From Flavobacterium celericrescens (GTDB lineage Bacteria; Bacteroidota; Bacteroidia; Flavobacteriales; Flavobacteriaceae), in contig NZ_JAAJBV010000001.1 in assembly GCF_011392075.1 (NCBI RefSeq), positions 124,001 to 188,000 of the forward strand: 64,000 bases of DNA, given 5' to 3'. Positions 8,110-15,494 of this stretch are shown here, piece by piece. Position 1 is the first letter of the stretch; each line of letters opens with the position of its first letter. Both the position numbers and the translations under genes were made by a program. The notes below the pieces were generated by a model. That model searched no databases, was not told where the DNA came from, and saw nothing but the letters and a program-made list of their open reading frames with translations.

Positions 8110-8792
8110 TAAAATTCAATTTTGTAACCAACTCCTTTAATGGTTTTAAAGAAATCATCACCTATTTTTTCTCTTAATTTTCGAATATGCACATCAATTG
8201 TTCTTCCACCAACTACAACTTCATTTCCCCAGACTTTGTCTAAGATTTCTTCTCTTGTAAATACTTTTCCAGGTTTTGTTGCTAAAAGATAAAACAATTC
8301 AAACTCTTTTCGCGGTAAAATAATTTCTTTTCCGCTACTAATAATTTTATATTCTTCACGGTTGATTTCTATATTACCAACGGTTAATGTGCTGGTTGCC
8401 TGATTATCTTCTTTTAACCTTCTTAATAATGCCTTAACCTTACTTACAAGTACTTTTGGTTTAATTGGCTTAGCAATATAATCATCTGCGCCAGCATCAA
8501 AGCCAGCTACTTGAGAATAATCTTCTGAACGGGCTGTTAAAAATGTGATAATTGTATCCTGAAGTTCTGGAATTTTTCTAATGTTTTCACAAGCTTCAAT
8601 ACCGTCCATTTCAGGCATCATTACATCTAAAATAATTAGGTGCGGCAATTCTTTTTTAGCTTTAGCAATGGCTTCTTTACCATTATTAGCAGTAGAAATT
8701 TGATATCCTTCTTGAGATAAATTATAACCTACAATTTCTAGAATATCCTTCTCATCATCAACCAACAAGATTTTAATATCTTTTTTTTTCAT
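8109..8792 (-). CDS. PhoB-like (OmpR-family) response regulator
   Basis: 227-residue two-component response regulator. The receiver domain (about residues 5-120) has the acidic pair DDE, phospho-acceptor Asp56 in LILDVMMPEMDG and the switch Lys in IAKPIKPK. A winged-helix OmpR/PhoB-type DNA-binding domain occupies about residues 130-225, including GRTIDVHIRKLREKIG. An in-frame ATG at 8810 lies only about 4 nt from the start predicted from a TATCTTTA element at 8820-8827, so I prefer the ATG at 8792. It is co-translated with the kinase and shares its intergenic region with the divergent TonB receptor gene, where 11-bp direct repeats suggest its binding sites. Confidence 0.92.
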   Translation of the reverse strand: MKKKDIKILLVDDEKDILEIVGYNLSQEGYQISTANNGKEAIAKAKKELPHLIILDVMMPEMDGIEACENIRKIPELQDTIITFLTARSEDYSQVAGFDAGADDYIAKPIKPKVLVSKVKALLRRLKEDNQATSTLTVGNIEINREEYKIISSGKEIILPRKEFELFYLLATKPGKVFTREEILDKVWGNEVVVGGRTIDVHIRKLREKIGDDFFKTIKGVGYKIEF

Positions 8793-8819
8793 AACACTAT
8801 TATGTTGCATTTCTGATTG

Positions 8820-8827
8820 TAAAGATA
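8820..8827 (-). promoter_or_regulatory. Probable -7 element of the regulator/kinase operon
   Basis: Minus-strand TATCTTTA differs from TAnnTTTG at the last base and lies 28 nt before the ATG at 8792. The neighbouring direct repeats on the upstream side would allow autoregulation. Confidence 0.4.
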
Positions 8828-8872
8828 AAGATAAAACAAAACGATTTAATGGCTTAACAATTATTTAATCTG

Positions 8873-8889
8873 TTAACCTTTTAATAACA
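8873..8889. promoter_or_regulatory. PhoB/PhoP-like direct repeat 1
   Basis: TTAACC and ATAACA are separated by 5 nt, giving an 11-bp period. This is the geometry of PhoB and PhoP binding sites, and TTAACA-N5-TTAACA is the Bacillus PhoP pattern. The repeat lies mid-way between the divergent regulator and TonB-receptor genes. Confidence 0.4.
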
Positions 8890-8916
8890 GACTAGAAACT
8901 TATTGATAATGACCAA

Positions 8917-8932
8917 GTAACAATTGAGTAAC
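8917..8932. promoter_or_regulatory. PhoB-like direct repeat 2 overlapping the receptor -33 region
   Basis: GTAAC occurs twice exactly 11 bp apart (8917 and 8928), closely followed by CTGTCAC at 8934, which matches the E. coli Pho half-site. The repeat overlaps the TTG at 8924, where the -33 element of the TonB-receptor promoter would be. PhoB activates by replacing -35 contacts in this position. Confidence 0.45.
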
Positions 8933-8950
8933 GCTGTCACACTTTCTTTG
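8924..8950 (+). promoter_or_regulatory. Promoter of the TonB-dependent receptor gene
   Basis: TTG (8924-8926), a 16-nt spacer and TTTCTTTG (8943-8950) resemble a weak Bacteroidota promoter with a T for A in the -7 element. The start codon is 23 nt downstream. The poor match fits dependence on an activator. Confidence 0.45.
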
Positions 8951-8973
8951 CACCAAATTAATAATCAGATAAC

Positions 8974-11742
8974 ATGAAAATTAAATTTCTATTTTTAACA
9001 TTACTTTTTACTGCATTATCATTTGCACAAAATGCAACCATTAGCGGTGAAATATTAGACAAGGAAATGAATAATGAACCACTTCCTTTTGCTACTATAG
9101 TAATTAAAGAAACCAAACAAAATACTGCCACAGACGAAAATGGGAAATATTCATTTTCAATACAACCTGGTAGTTATACATTAGTAATTAATTATTTAGG
9201 TTACGAAAATAAAGAAATTCCTTTTACAGTAGTTGCTGGAGAAACAAAAGTAATCAATCATACACTAGCTTCAACAGGCGGAGAAGAATTAAAAGATGTT
9301 GTAATTGAAGCACAAGTAAGCCGCGAAAAAGAGACTGCTTTATTACTTGAACAACAAAAAGCAGTTGAAATTAAACAAAGTATTGGTGCACAAGAATTGT
9401 CTAGAAAAGGAATTAGTGATGTTGAAGAAGGTTTAACAAAAATTACTGGTATTTCTAAAGTAGAATCAAAAGGATTATTTATTAGAGGTTTAGAAGATCG
9501 ATATAATAATTTATTAATAAACAATCTTGCAGTTCCTTCAAATAGCCCTTTCAAAAAAATAATTCCTTTAGATCAATTCCCAACTGATGTTGTAGGTTAT
9601 ATAGATGTTTTTAAAACATTTAATCCTAATATCTATGGTGATTTTGCAGGAGCAACAATTGATGTAAAAACTAGTCAACCTACTAAAGAACAAACTAAAA
9701 TTAGTTATGGTGTTGGTTATACCACTAATAATAACATGAGTGATTTTTTACTTTCTGAGGATGCAGATAACACAAAAAGTTTTTTTGGTTTTGGAGGACA
9801 AGAAAGAAAATTACCTAGTGGTTATGGTGAAATTCCAGCTGGAAGAATTAACAACGATTACAAATCAAGCTGGAATGTAAACAAAATAAAATCTCCTTTA
9901 AATACTAGTATTGGAATAAGTCATTCAGGCAAATTTGATATTGGCAAAAACAACAATAAATTATTTTATGTTTTTGCAACAAATTTCGACAACAAATACC
10001 AAGTTAGAGAAGGTGTAGACAGAACATTTTCACAAGGTCAAGGAATATATGACAATAATTTAACAAAAAAACAATTCAAATTTCAAACACAAGCTTCGAC
10101 TTTGTTAGGATTGCAGTATAAAGCCGATAGAATAAAATTATTTTACAATAGTTTATATTTAAAATCTACAGAAAACTTAATTCAAGATCAAATAGGCTAC
10201 ACTAGAACGGCTGTACAAAATCCAAACGAGTTTATTCGTTTAAATCAATATGAACAATCTGATTATTTTGCGAATCAATTTTTCGGAAACTATAAACTAA
10301 CAAAAGATGACAAACATTCTTTGAGCGGTGGTTTATCATACACAAGAACAAAATATAGTCAACCAGACAGAAAATTTATTACAGGTACAAAAATTAGTGA
10401 AACTGAAATCAACACTCAGTATGGAAGTAATAACTTATTACGTCAGTTTTTCAATATTGACAACAACTTCCACATGTCGGGTAATTTAGAATACAACTTA
10501 AAATTTGGCAAAAACGAAGACAATTTAAACAAATTATCTTTTGGATATAGTGGTTTTGCAGAATATATGGTTTCAAAATTTAGATTCACCTTTGGAAATC
10601 CAAACTCAGGATCTGCTCCATACGATGCTCCAGTAAACGACATTGACGAGTATATTCAAAATGATATCGCTAATAACTTTCTTTCATTTACCGAACAATC
10701 AACAGCAGAATGGAAAACAAAAGTGTTTCAAAGAGCTGATGGTGCTTACACCAATTTACTTTTAAATGTAAATGAAAAATTAGAGTTCAATGTTGGGCTT
10801 CGTGCAGAAAACACAATAAGAGAATATAAATACAAATCTATTGTTGATCCAATTACAAATCCATACAGAAAAAAAACCAGCGAGAACTTATATATTCTAC
10901 CTTCTTTAAACATTAAATATGCAATAAATGAAGATCGTAATTTACGCTTAGCTGTTTCAAAAACATATACAAAACCAGTTCTTTTTGAAAGTTTAGACAT
11001 TAACCTAATCAATGCTGACGGAACAACCGAGAGAGGAAATTCGGATATTGAGAATAGTGAAAATTATAATGCAGATTTAAAGTTTGAAGTATTCCCAACT
11101 AATAAAGAAATGTTTGCAGCTACGTTATTTGCAAAATATATTGACAAACCAATTGAAAGAACAGTGCAAGCAAGTGCAACTGGAAGCGGACAAACAATTA
11201 CTTACTACAACAATAAAAACGCAACATTATTTGGAGCAGAATTTGAGTTTTTACTACAATTAAGTAGAATCAACGAAAATTTAGAAGGATTGTCTTTTGG
11301 GTTAAATACTTCATTAATGCTTACAGAAGCAACTGTTAACAAAAATAGACCTGGATATTTTGACACGTTTGAAAAAAGAGATTTACAAGGTGCTTCTAAT
11401 TGGTTATTAAATTCTGATTTAAAATACGAATTTAATTTAGGTGAAAATTGTAAAAACACCACTTCATTAGTCTACAATGTTTATGGTGAACGTATTTATG
11501 CTGTTGGAATTGCAGGAAACGACCATATATACGAAAAACCATTTCATAAATTAGACTTTGTTTGGGGAAGTAATATAAATAAAGCTTGGGATATAAAATT
11601 CTCAGTAGATAATATTTTAAATCCTTTGTACAAAAGAGAATTAGGAGAAGATAGTAAAATTTCAATTGACGAGTCATCATTATTGTTACAGAGCTATAAA
11701 AAAGGAGTTGGTTTTTCAACAAGTGTTTCTTACACATTCTAA
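8974..11742 (+). CDS. TonB-dependent outer-membrane receptor
   Basis: 922-residue TonB-dependent transporter. A signal peptide (1-18, ending SFAQ) is followed by a carboxypeptidase-regulatory-like beta-sandwich (about 20-105), a plug domain (about 115-235, with GLEDRYNNLLIN and the GDFAGATIDV end of the plug) and a 22-strand-type barrel ending SVSYTF with the terminal Phe. These proteins import large or scarce nutrients with energy from TonB-ExbBD. There is no SusD-like partner; instead the next gene encodes a probable surface lipoprotein. Divergence from the PhoB-like regulator and the Pho-like repeats suggest induction by phosphate limitation, so a phosphorylated substrate is possible. The substrate remains inferred. 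Confidence 0.92.
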   Translation: MKIKFLFLTLLFTALSFAQNATISGEILDKEMNNEPLPFATIVIKETKQNTATDENGKYSFSIQPGSYTLVINYLGYENKEIPFTVVAGETKVINHTLASTGGEELKDVVIEAQVSREKETALLLEQQKAVEIKQSIGAQELSRKGISDVEEGLTKITGISKVESKGLFIRGLEDRYNNLLINNLAVPSNSPFKKIIPLDQFPTDVVGYIDVFKTFNPNIYGDFAGATIDVKTSQPTKEQTKISYGVGYTTNNNMSDFLLSEDADNTKSFFGFGGQERKLPSGYGEIPAGRINNDYKSSWNVNKIKSPLNTSIGISHSGKFDIGKNNNKLFYVFATNFDNKYQVREGVDRTFSQGQGIYDNNLTKKQFKFQTQASTLLGLQYKADRIKLFYNSLYLKSTENLIQDQIGYTRTAVQNPNEFIRLNQYEQSDYFANQFFGNYKLTKDDKHSLSGGLSYTRTKYSQPDRKFITGTKISETEINTQYGSNNLLRQFFNIDNNFHMSGNLEYNLKFGKNEDNLNKLSFGYSGFAEYMVSKFRFTFGNPNSGSAPYDAPVNDIDEYIQNDIANNFLSFTEQSTAEWKTKVFQRADGAYTNLLLNVNEKLEFNVGLRAENTIREYKYKSIVDPITNPYRKKTSENLYILPSLNIKYAINEDRNLRLAVSKTYTKPVLFESLDINLINADGTTERGNSDIENSENYNADLKFEVFPTNKEMFAATLFAKYIDKPIERTVQASATGSGQTITYYNNKNATLFGAEFEFLLQLSRINENLEGLSFGLNTSLMLTEATVNKNRPGYFDTFEKRDLQGASNWLLNSDLKYEFNLGENCKNTTSLVYNVYGERIYAVGIAGNDHIYEKPFHKLDFVWGSNINKAWDIKFSVDNILNPLYKRELGEDSKISIDESSLLLQSYKKGVGFSTSVSYTF

Positions 11743-11748
11743 ATATTT

Positions 11749-11776
11749 AAAGAGCAGCTAATTACTGCTCTTTTTT
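11749..11776 (+). terminator. Terminator after the TonB-dependent receptor gene
   Basis: AAAGAGCAG and CTGCTCTTT pair across a 7-nt loop and run into a T tract, 7 nt after the stop codon. The following lipoprotein gene has its own promoter, so the two are probably separate or only partly read through. Confidence 0.8.
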
Positions 11777-11869
11777 GTTTACATAAAAGCAACATTGGTT
11801 TTACGATTATATGATTTTTCAATAACCTTTTTATAATAGTAAAAAAACATTCAAAAAACACACACGATA

Positions 11870-11877
11870 TAAATTTG
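11870..11877 (+). promoter_or_regulatory. -7 promoter element of the beta-helix lipoprotein gene
   Basis: TAAATTTG is a perfect TAnnTTTG, 27 nt upstream of the ATG at 11905. A TTG in frame with the gene at 11875 is part of this element and is therefore not the start codon. Confidence 0.55.
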
Positions 11878-11904
11878 CTACAACAATTAAAAAACACAAT
11901 TAAC

Positions 11905-13065
11905 ATGAAAAATTTATTTTTAAGTCTAACTATCTTAGCTACATTATTCACTGGATGTTCAACAGACGATGACGAAGGAACAATTCAACCAGTTGAAGGA
12001 GAACTTACAGGTTCTATAACAACAAATAGAACAATTGCATATGGAAATTATACACTAAATGGCATTGTTACTATTGAATCAGGAGTGACTGTTACTTTTG
12101 ATGCAGGTTCAACAATTACTGCAAGTGCAACAAACGGTGTTGATGCAATTGTAGTAAAAAATGGTGGAAAACTAATTATGAATGGAACAGCATCTCAACC
12201 AATTGTATTAACTGAATCTTCTGCAACTCCAGGTTCTTGGGGAGGAATTATCATGTATGGTGATGCTCCTATAAATGGTGCAGGCGGAGTTACTACAAAA
12301 ACTTCTGAAGACGGATTAAACTTACCGTATGGTGGAACAAACCCAACTCATAATGGTGGAACATTACGTTATGTAAGAGTAGAATATGCAGGTAAAAAAA
12401 TTACTGATGGAACAAGCGAAATGAATGGTTTTTCATTCTATTCAGTAGGATCTGGTACAATTTTAGAAAACTTAGTTTCATACAAAGGAGCAGATGATGG
12501 ATATGAATTTTATGGAGGAACTGTAAGCGCTTCAAATTTGATTTCTTATGGAAACTATGATGATTCTTTTGACTGGCAAGATGGCTGGAAAGGACAAAAC
12601 AATTCTAACTGGTATGCGTATCAAACAACAACAGGAAACTTTGGAATGGAAATCGAAGCTTCAAACAATAATAATGCTTTTTGGCCAGTAATTGCAAATA
12701 TTACTTTAAAAAGAGCTTCTGGTACAGTTACAGAAGGTGGTTCATCTGCTGCAGAATATGATGCTATTCAATTCAAAAAACAAGGCAATGGCGACTTCAC
12801 AAACATTGTGATTTCGGGTTATACAACTGCAGGAGCAACAGCGGTAAGAATTCAAGATGCTGGAACAAATACAGATCAAGTTAACGCAAGTAAAATCAAA
12901 TTAACTTCTGTTAAAATTAATGATGGAACCTCTGAATATGCTGGAGCTGGTACATTAACAGTTGCTTTTCCTTCAGGACAATTCACCACAAGTTCTTCAG
13001 CAACTGGAGCTAACTTAACAAATGGCGTTTGGTCAACAGTTGGAGGCGTAAGCTTAATTCAATAA
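11905..13065 (+). CDS. Probable surface lipoprotein with parallel beta-helix
   Basis: 386-residue lipoprotein. The signal peptide ends in a lipobox with Cys18 (LFTGC). It continues CSTDDDEG, an acidic stretch after the lipidated Cys like the lipoprotein export signal that sends Bacteroidota lipoproteins to the cell surface. The body is rich in short V/I-x-V strands with G/N turns (TVTFDAGSTITA, GGKLIMNGTAS), the look of a right-handed parallel beta-helix. The central SYGNYDDSFDWQDGWKG and YKGADDGYEFYGG stretches may form a binding site. It lies 160 bp after the TonB receptor on the same strand, so it may capture or process the substrate for the receptor. I do not recognise a catalytic motif. 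Confidence 0.72.
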   Translation: MKNLFLSLTILATLFTGCSTDDDEGTIQPVEGELTGSITTNRTIAYGNYTLNGIVTIESGVTVTFDAGSTITASATNGVDAIVVKNGGKLIMNGTASQPIVLTESSATPGSWGGIIMYGDAPINGAGGVTTKTSEDGLNLPYGGTNPTHNGGTLRYVRVEYAGKKITDGTSEMNGFSFYSVGSGTILENLVSYKGADDGYEFYGGTVSASNLISYGNYDDSFDWQDGWKGQNNSNWYAYQTTTGNFGMEIEASNNNNAFWPVIANITLKRASGTVTEGGSSAAEYDAIQFKKQGNGDFTNIVISGYTTAGATAVRIQDAGTNTDQVNASKIKLTSVKINDGTSEYAGAGTLTVAFPSGQFTTSSSATGANLTNGVWSTVGGVSLIQ

Positions 13066-13082
13066 TCAGATATAAAATAGTT

Positions 13083-13110
13083 AAAAAACCCTCAAATTGA
13101 GGGTTTTTTT
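13083..13110 (+). terminator. Terminator after the beta-helix lipoprotein gene
   Basis: CCCTC and GAGGG pair with flanking A and T runs around an AAATT loop, followed by seven T. It is 18 nt after the stop codon. Confidence 0.8.
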
Positions 13111-13170
13111 ATTTGGCATTGTATTTGTACAGTATTTTTTAATATCTTTACACTATATTTTTAGTTGCGA

Positions 13171-13512
13171 ATGAAAAAAAATTACACTTATATTATTTTA
13201 CTGTTAGTTGTTTTATTTTCTTTTAGTGCTCAAGCACAAGAAGGCAAGACAAGCGTTACAACTAAAACTCAAGAACCTACAATTGAGGGGCTTACTATTT
13301 ATCCTAACCCTGTAAACTCTGGAAAAATTTTTATCACTACAAAATCTTCTCTAGACAAGAAAGTAGAAATTTTTAATGTGCTTGGTAAAAAAGTACTAGA
13401 AACAGTGATTACTTCAAAAGAAGTAAATGTGAGTAATTTAACTGCAGGTGTTTATATCATCAAAATAAAAGAAGGTGATGCTTCTGCCACTAGAAAGCTA
13501 ATTATCAATTAG
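13171..13512 (+). CDS. Minimal T9SS protein: signal peptide plus type A sorting domain
   Basis: 113-residue protein made almost entirely of export signals. Residues 1-23 are a Sec signal peptide (ending QAQ), followed by about 17 residues of linker and a complete type A T9SS C-terminal sorting domain from about residue 40, with LTIYPNPVNSG, VEIFNVLGKKV and LTAGVYIIKIKEG, ending RKLIIN. There is no passenger domain. The start is the ATG at 13171; an in-frame TTG two codons upstream is less likely. It has its own upstream region after a terminator. It could be a remnant of a longer protein, a surface-coating peptide, or a competitor for T9SS substrate processing. The role is unknown. Confidence 0.75.
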   Translation: MKKNYTYIILLLVVLFSFSAQAQEGKTSVTTKTQEPTIEGLTIYPNPVNSGKIFITTKSSLDKKVEIFNVLGKKVLETVITSKEVNVSNLTAGVYIIKIKEGDASATRKLIIN

Positions 13513-13585
13513 TTCATTATACCATTATACCTAAAATTAATTTTAAGTTAACAGCTAAATATTAGCTAGAAACTTAAAAACTATT

Positions 13586-13593
13586 TATCTTTG
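13586..13593 (+). promoter_or_regulatory. -7 promoter element of the first large T9SS gene
   Basis: TATCTTTG is a perfect TAnnTTTG, 23 nt upstream of the ATG at 13617. No -33 TTTG at the normal distance was found. Confidence 0.5.
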
Positions 13594-13616
13594 TACTATA
13601 ATTTAATTTTATAAAA

Positions 13617-15359
13617 ATGAAAAAACTTTACACTTTATTATTAACATTAGTTGTAAGTTCTTTGTCTTTTGGACAAACTATTTACTCAGAAAATATGGGA
13701 ACTGGAACAGGGACTCTTGCTATTACAGCAACCACTTTCCAAAACACTAGCCCAATTGCTTATTCTGGAACCGCAGACACAAGAGCTTCATTAGCTTCTT
13801 CAGGCTATACTGGAGCTTCAGGAGAAAGAAATGTATTCATAACTAATACAGCTGGAAAATATTTCCAAGTTGACAATATAAATACTTCTGCATACTTAAG
13901 TGCTGATATACAAATGTCATTTGGTTATAATACTACTAGTACTTCTATCACTCAATTAGTAATAGAACAAAGTACAAATGCTGGAACAACATGGACTCCT
14001 ATTACTTTTACTCCTAGTGCAACAGGCTGGACTTTAGTAACGGTTTCTGGAGGACAAATCCCTTCATCAACTACACTTTCATTAAGATTTTCACAACCAG
14101 CAACACCATCTGGTCAATTTAGAATTGATGATTTAAAATTAACTAATGTTTCATCTAGTTGCACATTAGCTTTAGGAACTCCGGTAGTTGCGTGCTCAGC
14201 ATCAACATTGGCATTGGATTCTTATACTGTAACCATTCCATATACTGGAGCTGGAAACGCAACTTATACAATAACAACAGCAGGAACTGTTAGTGGAGAC
14301 AATCCAACATCAGTAGCTGCTGGAAATATAATAGTAACTTTTACTGAAGGATCAGCATATACCGTTAATATTACTGGAGGAACATGTAATTTAGATGTTA
14401 ACGGAAATTCTCCTGAATGTAAACCAGAAAACACTTTACCATATTACGACGGATTCAATTATACAGCTGGAAACTCTCTAGGTGCGGAACAAATGTGGAC
14501 AAATGTAAACTCAGGAGACAACATTACTGCAACTACAGGAAGTCTTTCTTATACAGGATTAACGCCTGCTGGAAATTCTGCATCTTTTGCTGCTGACGGA
14601 ATTGATTGTTTCTCACCAATTACTCCTACAAGTACAGGAACAATTTACTATTCTTTCTTAATGAATATTGGCTCTATGGCTGGTGTTACTGATGCAAATG
14701 GTGGTTATATTGCTGGGTTTGGTGAAACAAATACAAATTTAGGAGCTACATTATGGACAAAAAGAGTTGATGACACTAACTTTAATTTAGGTATTGAAGT
14801 AAGAACAGCAAATGCCGCTAATACTACATTTGACACTGCTTCATACCAAACTGGTCAAACATATTTTGTAGTAGTTGGTTATACATTTAATTCTGCAACA
14901 ACTGCTGATGATGTAGTGAGCTTATGGGTTAATCCAGTTGTTGGAAGTCCAGAACCTACAGCTACTATAACTGATACACATGCTGCAACAGACCTGCCAA
15001 ATGCATCAAGATTTTTCTTAAGACAAGATAGTTCTACAGAAACTCCAACCGTGCAAGTTGACGAATTAAGAATTGGAACAACTTGGGTTGATGTAGTTCC
15101 TGCAACTGCTGGATTAAATGATAACAATATTGATGGTTTAACAATGTATCCAAATCCTTTATCTGGAAACACATTATACTTAACTTCTACTGCTAATGAT
15201 GATATGTCAGTTCAAATTTTTGATCTATTAGGAAAAGAAGTAGTAAAAGCGAATGTAATTAACAATACAGTAAACGTAGCTAAATTAACAGCTGGTGTTT
15301 ATGTAGTAAAAATTACTGAAGAAGGCAAAACAGCTACAAGAAAATTAGTTATCAAATAA
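13617..15359 (+). CDS. Secreted T9SS protein, type A sorting domain (copy A)
   Basis: 580-residue secreted protein of unknown function. Residues 1-19 are a signal peptide (ending SFGQ). Residues about 20-175 resemble a jelly-roll beta-sandwich domain (STNAGTTWTPITF, FRIDDLKLTNV) common in Flavobacterium surface proteins. A Cys-containing Ig-like segment spans about 180-265, and a second sandwich about 280-490. The type A sorting domain starts near residue 505 (LTMYPNPLSGN) and ends RKLVIK. The last 236 coding bases and the terminator are almost identical to those of the next gene, so this sorting domain was duplicated or converted recently. The substrate is unknown. Confidence 0.8.
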   Translation: MKKLYTLLLTLVVSSLSFGQTIYSENMGTGTGTLAITATTFQNTSPIAYSGTADTRASLASSGYTGASGERNVFITNTAGKYFQVDNINTSAYLSADIQMSFGYNTTSTSITQLVIEQSTNAGTTWTPITFTPSATGWTLVTVSGGQIPSSTTLSLRFSQPATPSGQFRIDDLKLTNVSSSCTLALGTPVVACSASTLALDSYTVTIPYTGAGNATYTITTAGTVSGDNPTSVAAGNIIVTFTEGSAYTVNITGGTCNLDVNGNSPECKPENTLPYYDGFNYTAGNSLGAEQMWTNVNSGDNITATTGSLSYTGLTPAGNSASFAADGIDCFSPITPTSTGTIYYSFLMNIGSMAGVTDANGGYIAGFGETNTNLGATLWTKRVDDTNFNLGIEVRTANAANTTFDTASYQTGQTYFVVVGYTFNSATTADDVVSLWVNPVVGSPEPTATITDTHAATDLPNASRFFLRQDSSTETPTVQVDELRIGTTWVDVVPATAGLNDNNIDGLTMYPNPLSGNTLYLTSTANDDMSVQIFDLLGKEVVKANVINNTVNVAKLTAGVYVVKITEEGKTATRKLVIK

Positions 15360-15407
15360 TTAATTTCAATTTATATTAAAAGCATCAACGAAAGTTGGTG
15401 CTTTTTT
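15124..15407 (+). repeat. Direct repeat, copy A (T9SS sorting domain plus terminator)
   Basis: 284 bp matching 16960-17243 with four substitutions by eye (about 98.6 % identity) and no gaps. It covers the whole sorting-domain coding end, the stop codon and the hairpin terminator. The copies are 1836 bp apart and enclose the second T9SS gene. Confidence 0.93.
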
Positions 15408-15408
15408 T
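15378..15408 (+). terminator. Terminator after T9SS gene A
   Basis: AAAAGCATCAAC and GTTGGTGCTTTT pair with one G-T wobble around a GAAA tetraloop, followed by T. It is inside the 284-bp repeat. Confidence 0.88.
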
Positions 15409-15462
15409 ATTTCAAATTATATAAAAATCTCTAAATCATATATATAATTTAAAAATACTTTA

Positions 15463-15470
15463 TACATTTG
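15463..15470 (+). promoter_or_regulatory. -7 promoter element of T9SS gene B
   Basis: TACATTTG is a perfect TAnnTTTG, 24 nt before the ATG at 15495. The TTG in frame with the gene at 15468 is the end of this element, not a start codon. Confidence 0.55.
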
Positions 15471-15494
15471 CGTCCCCTTATAAAATTTCATAAA

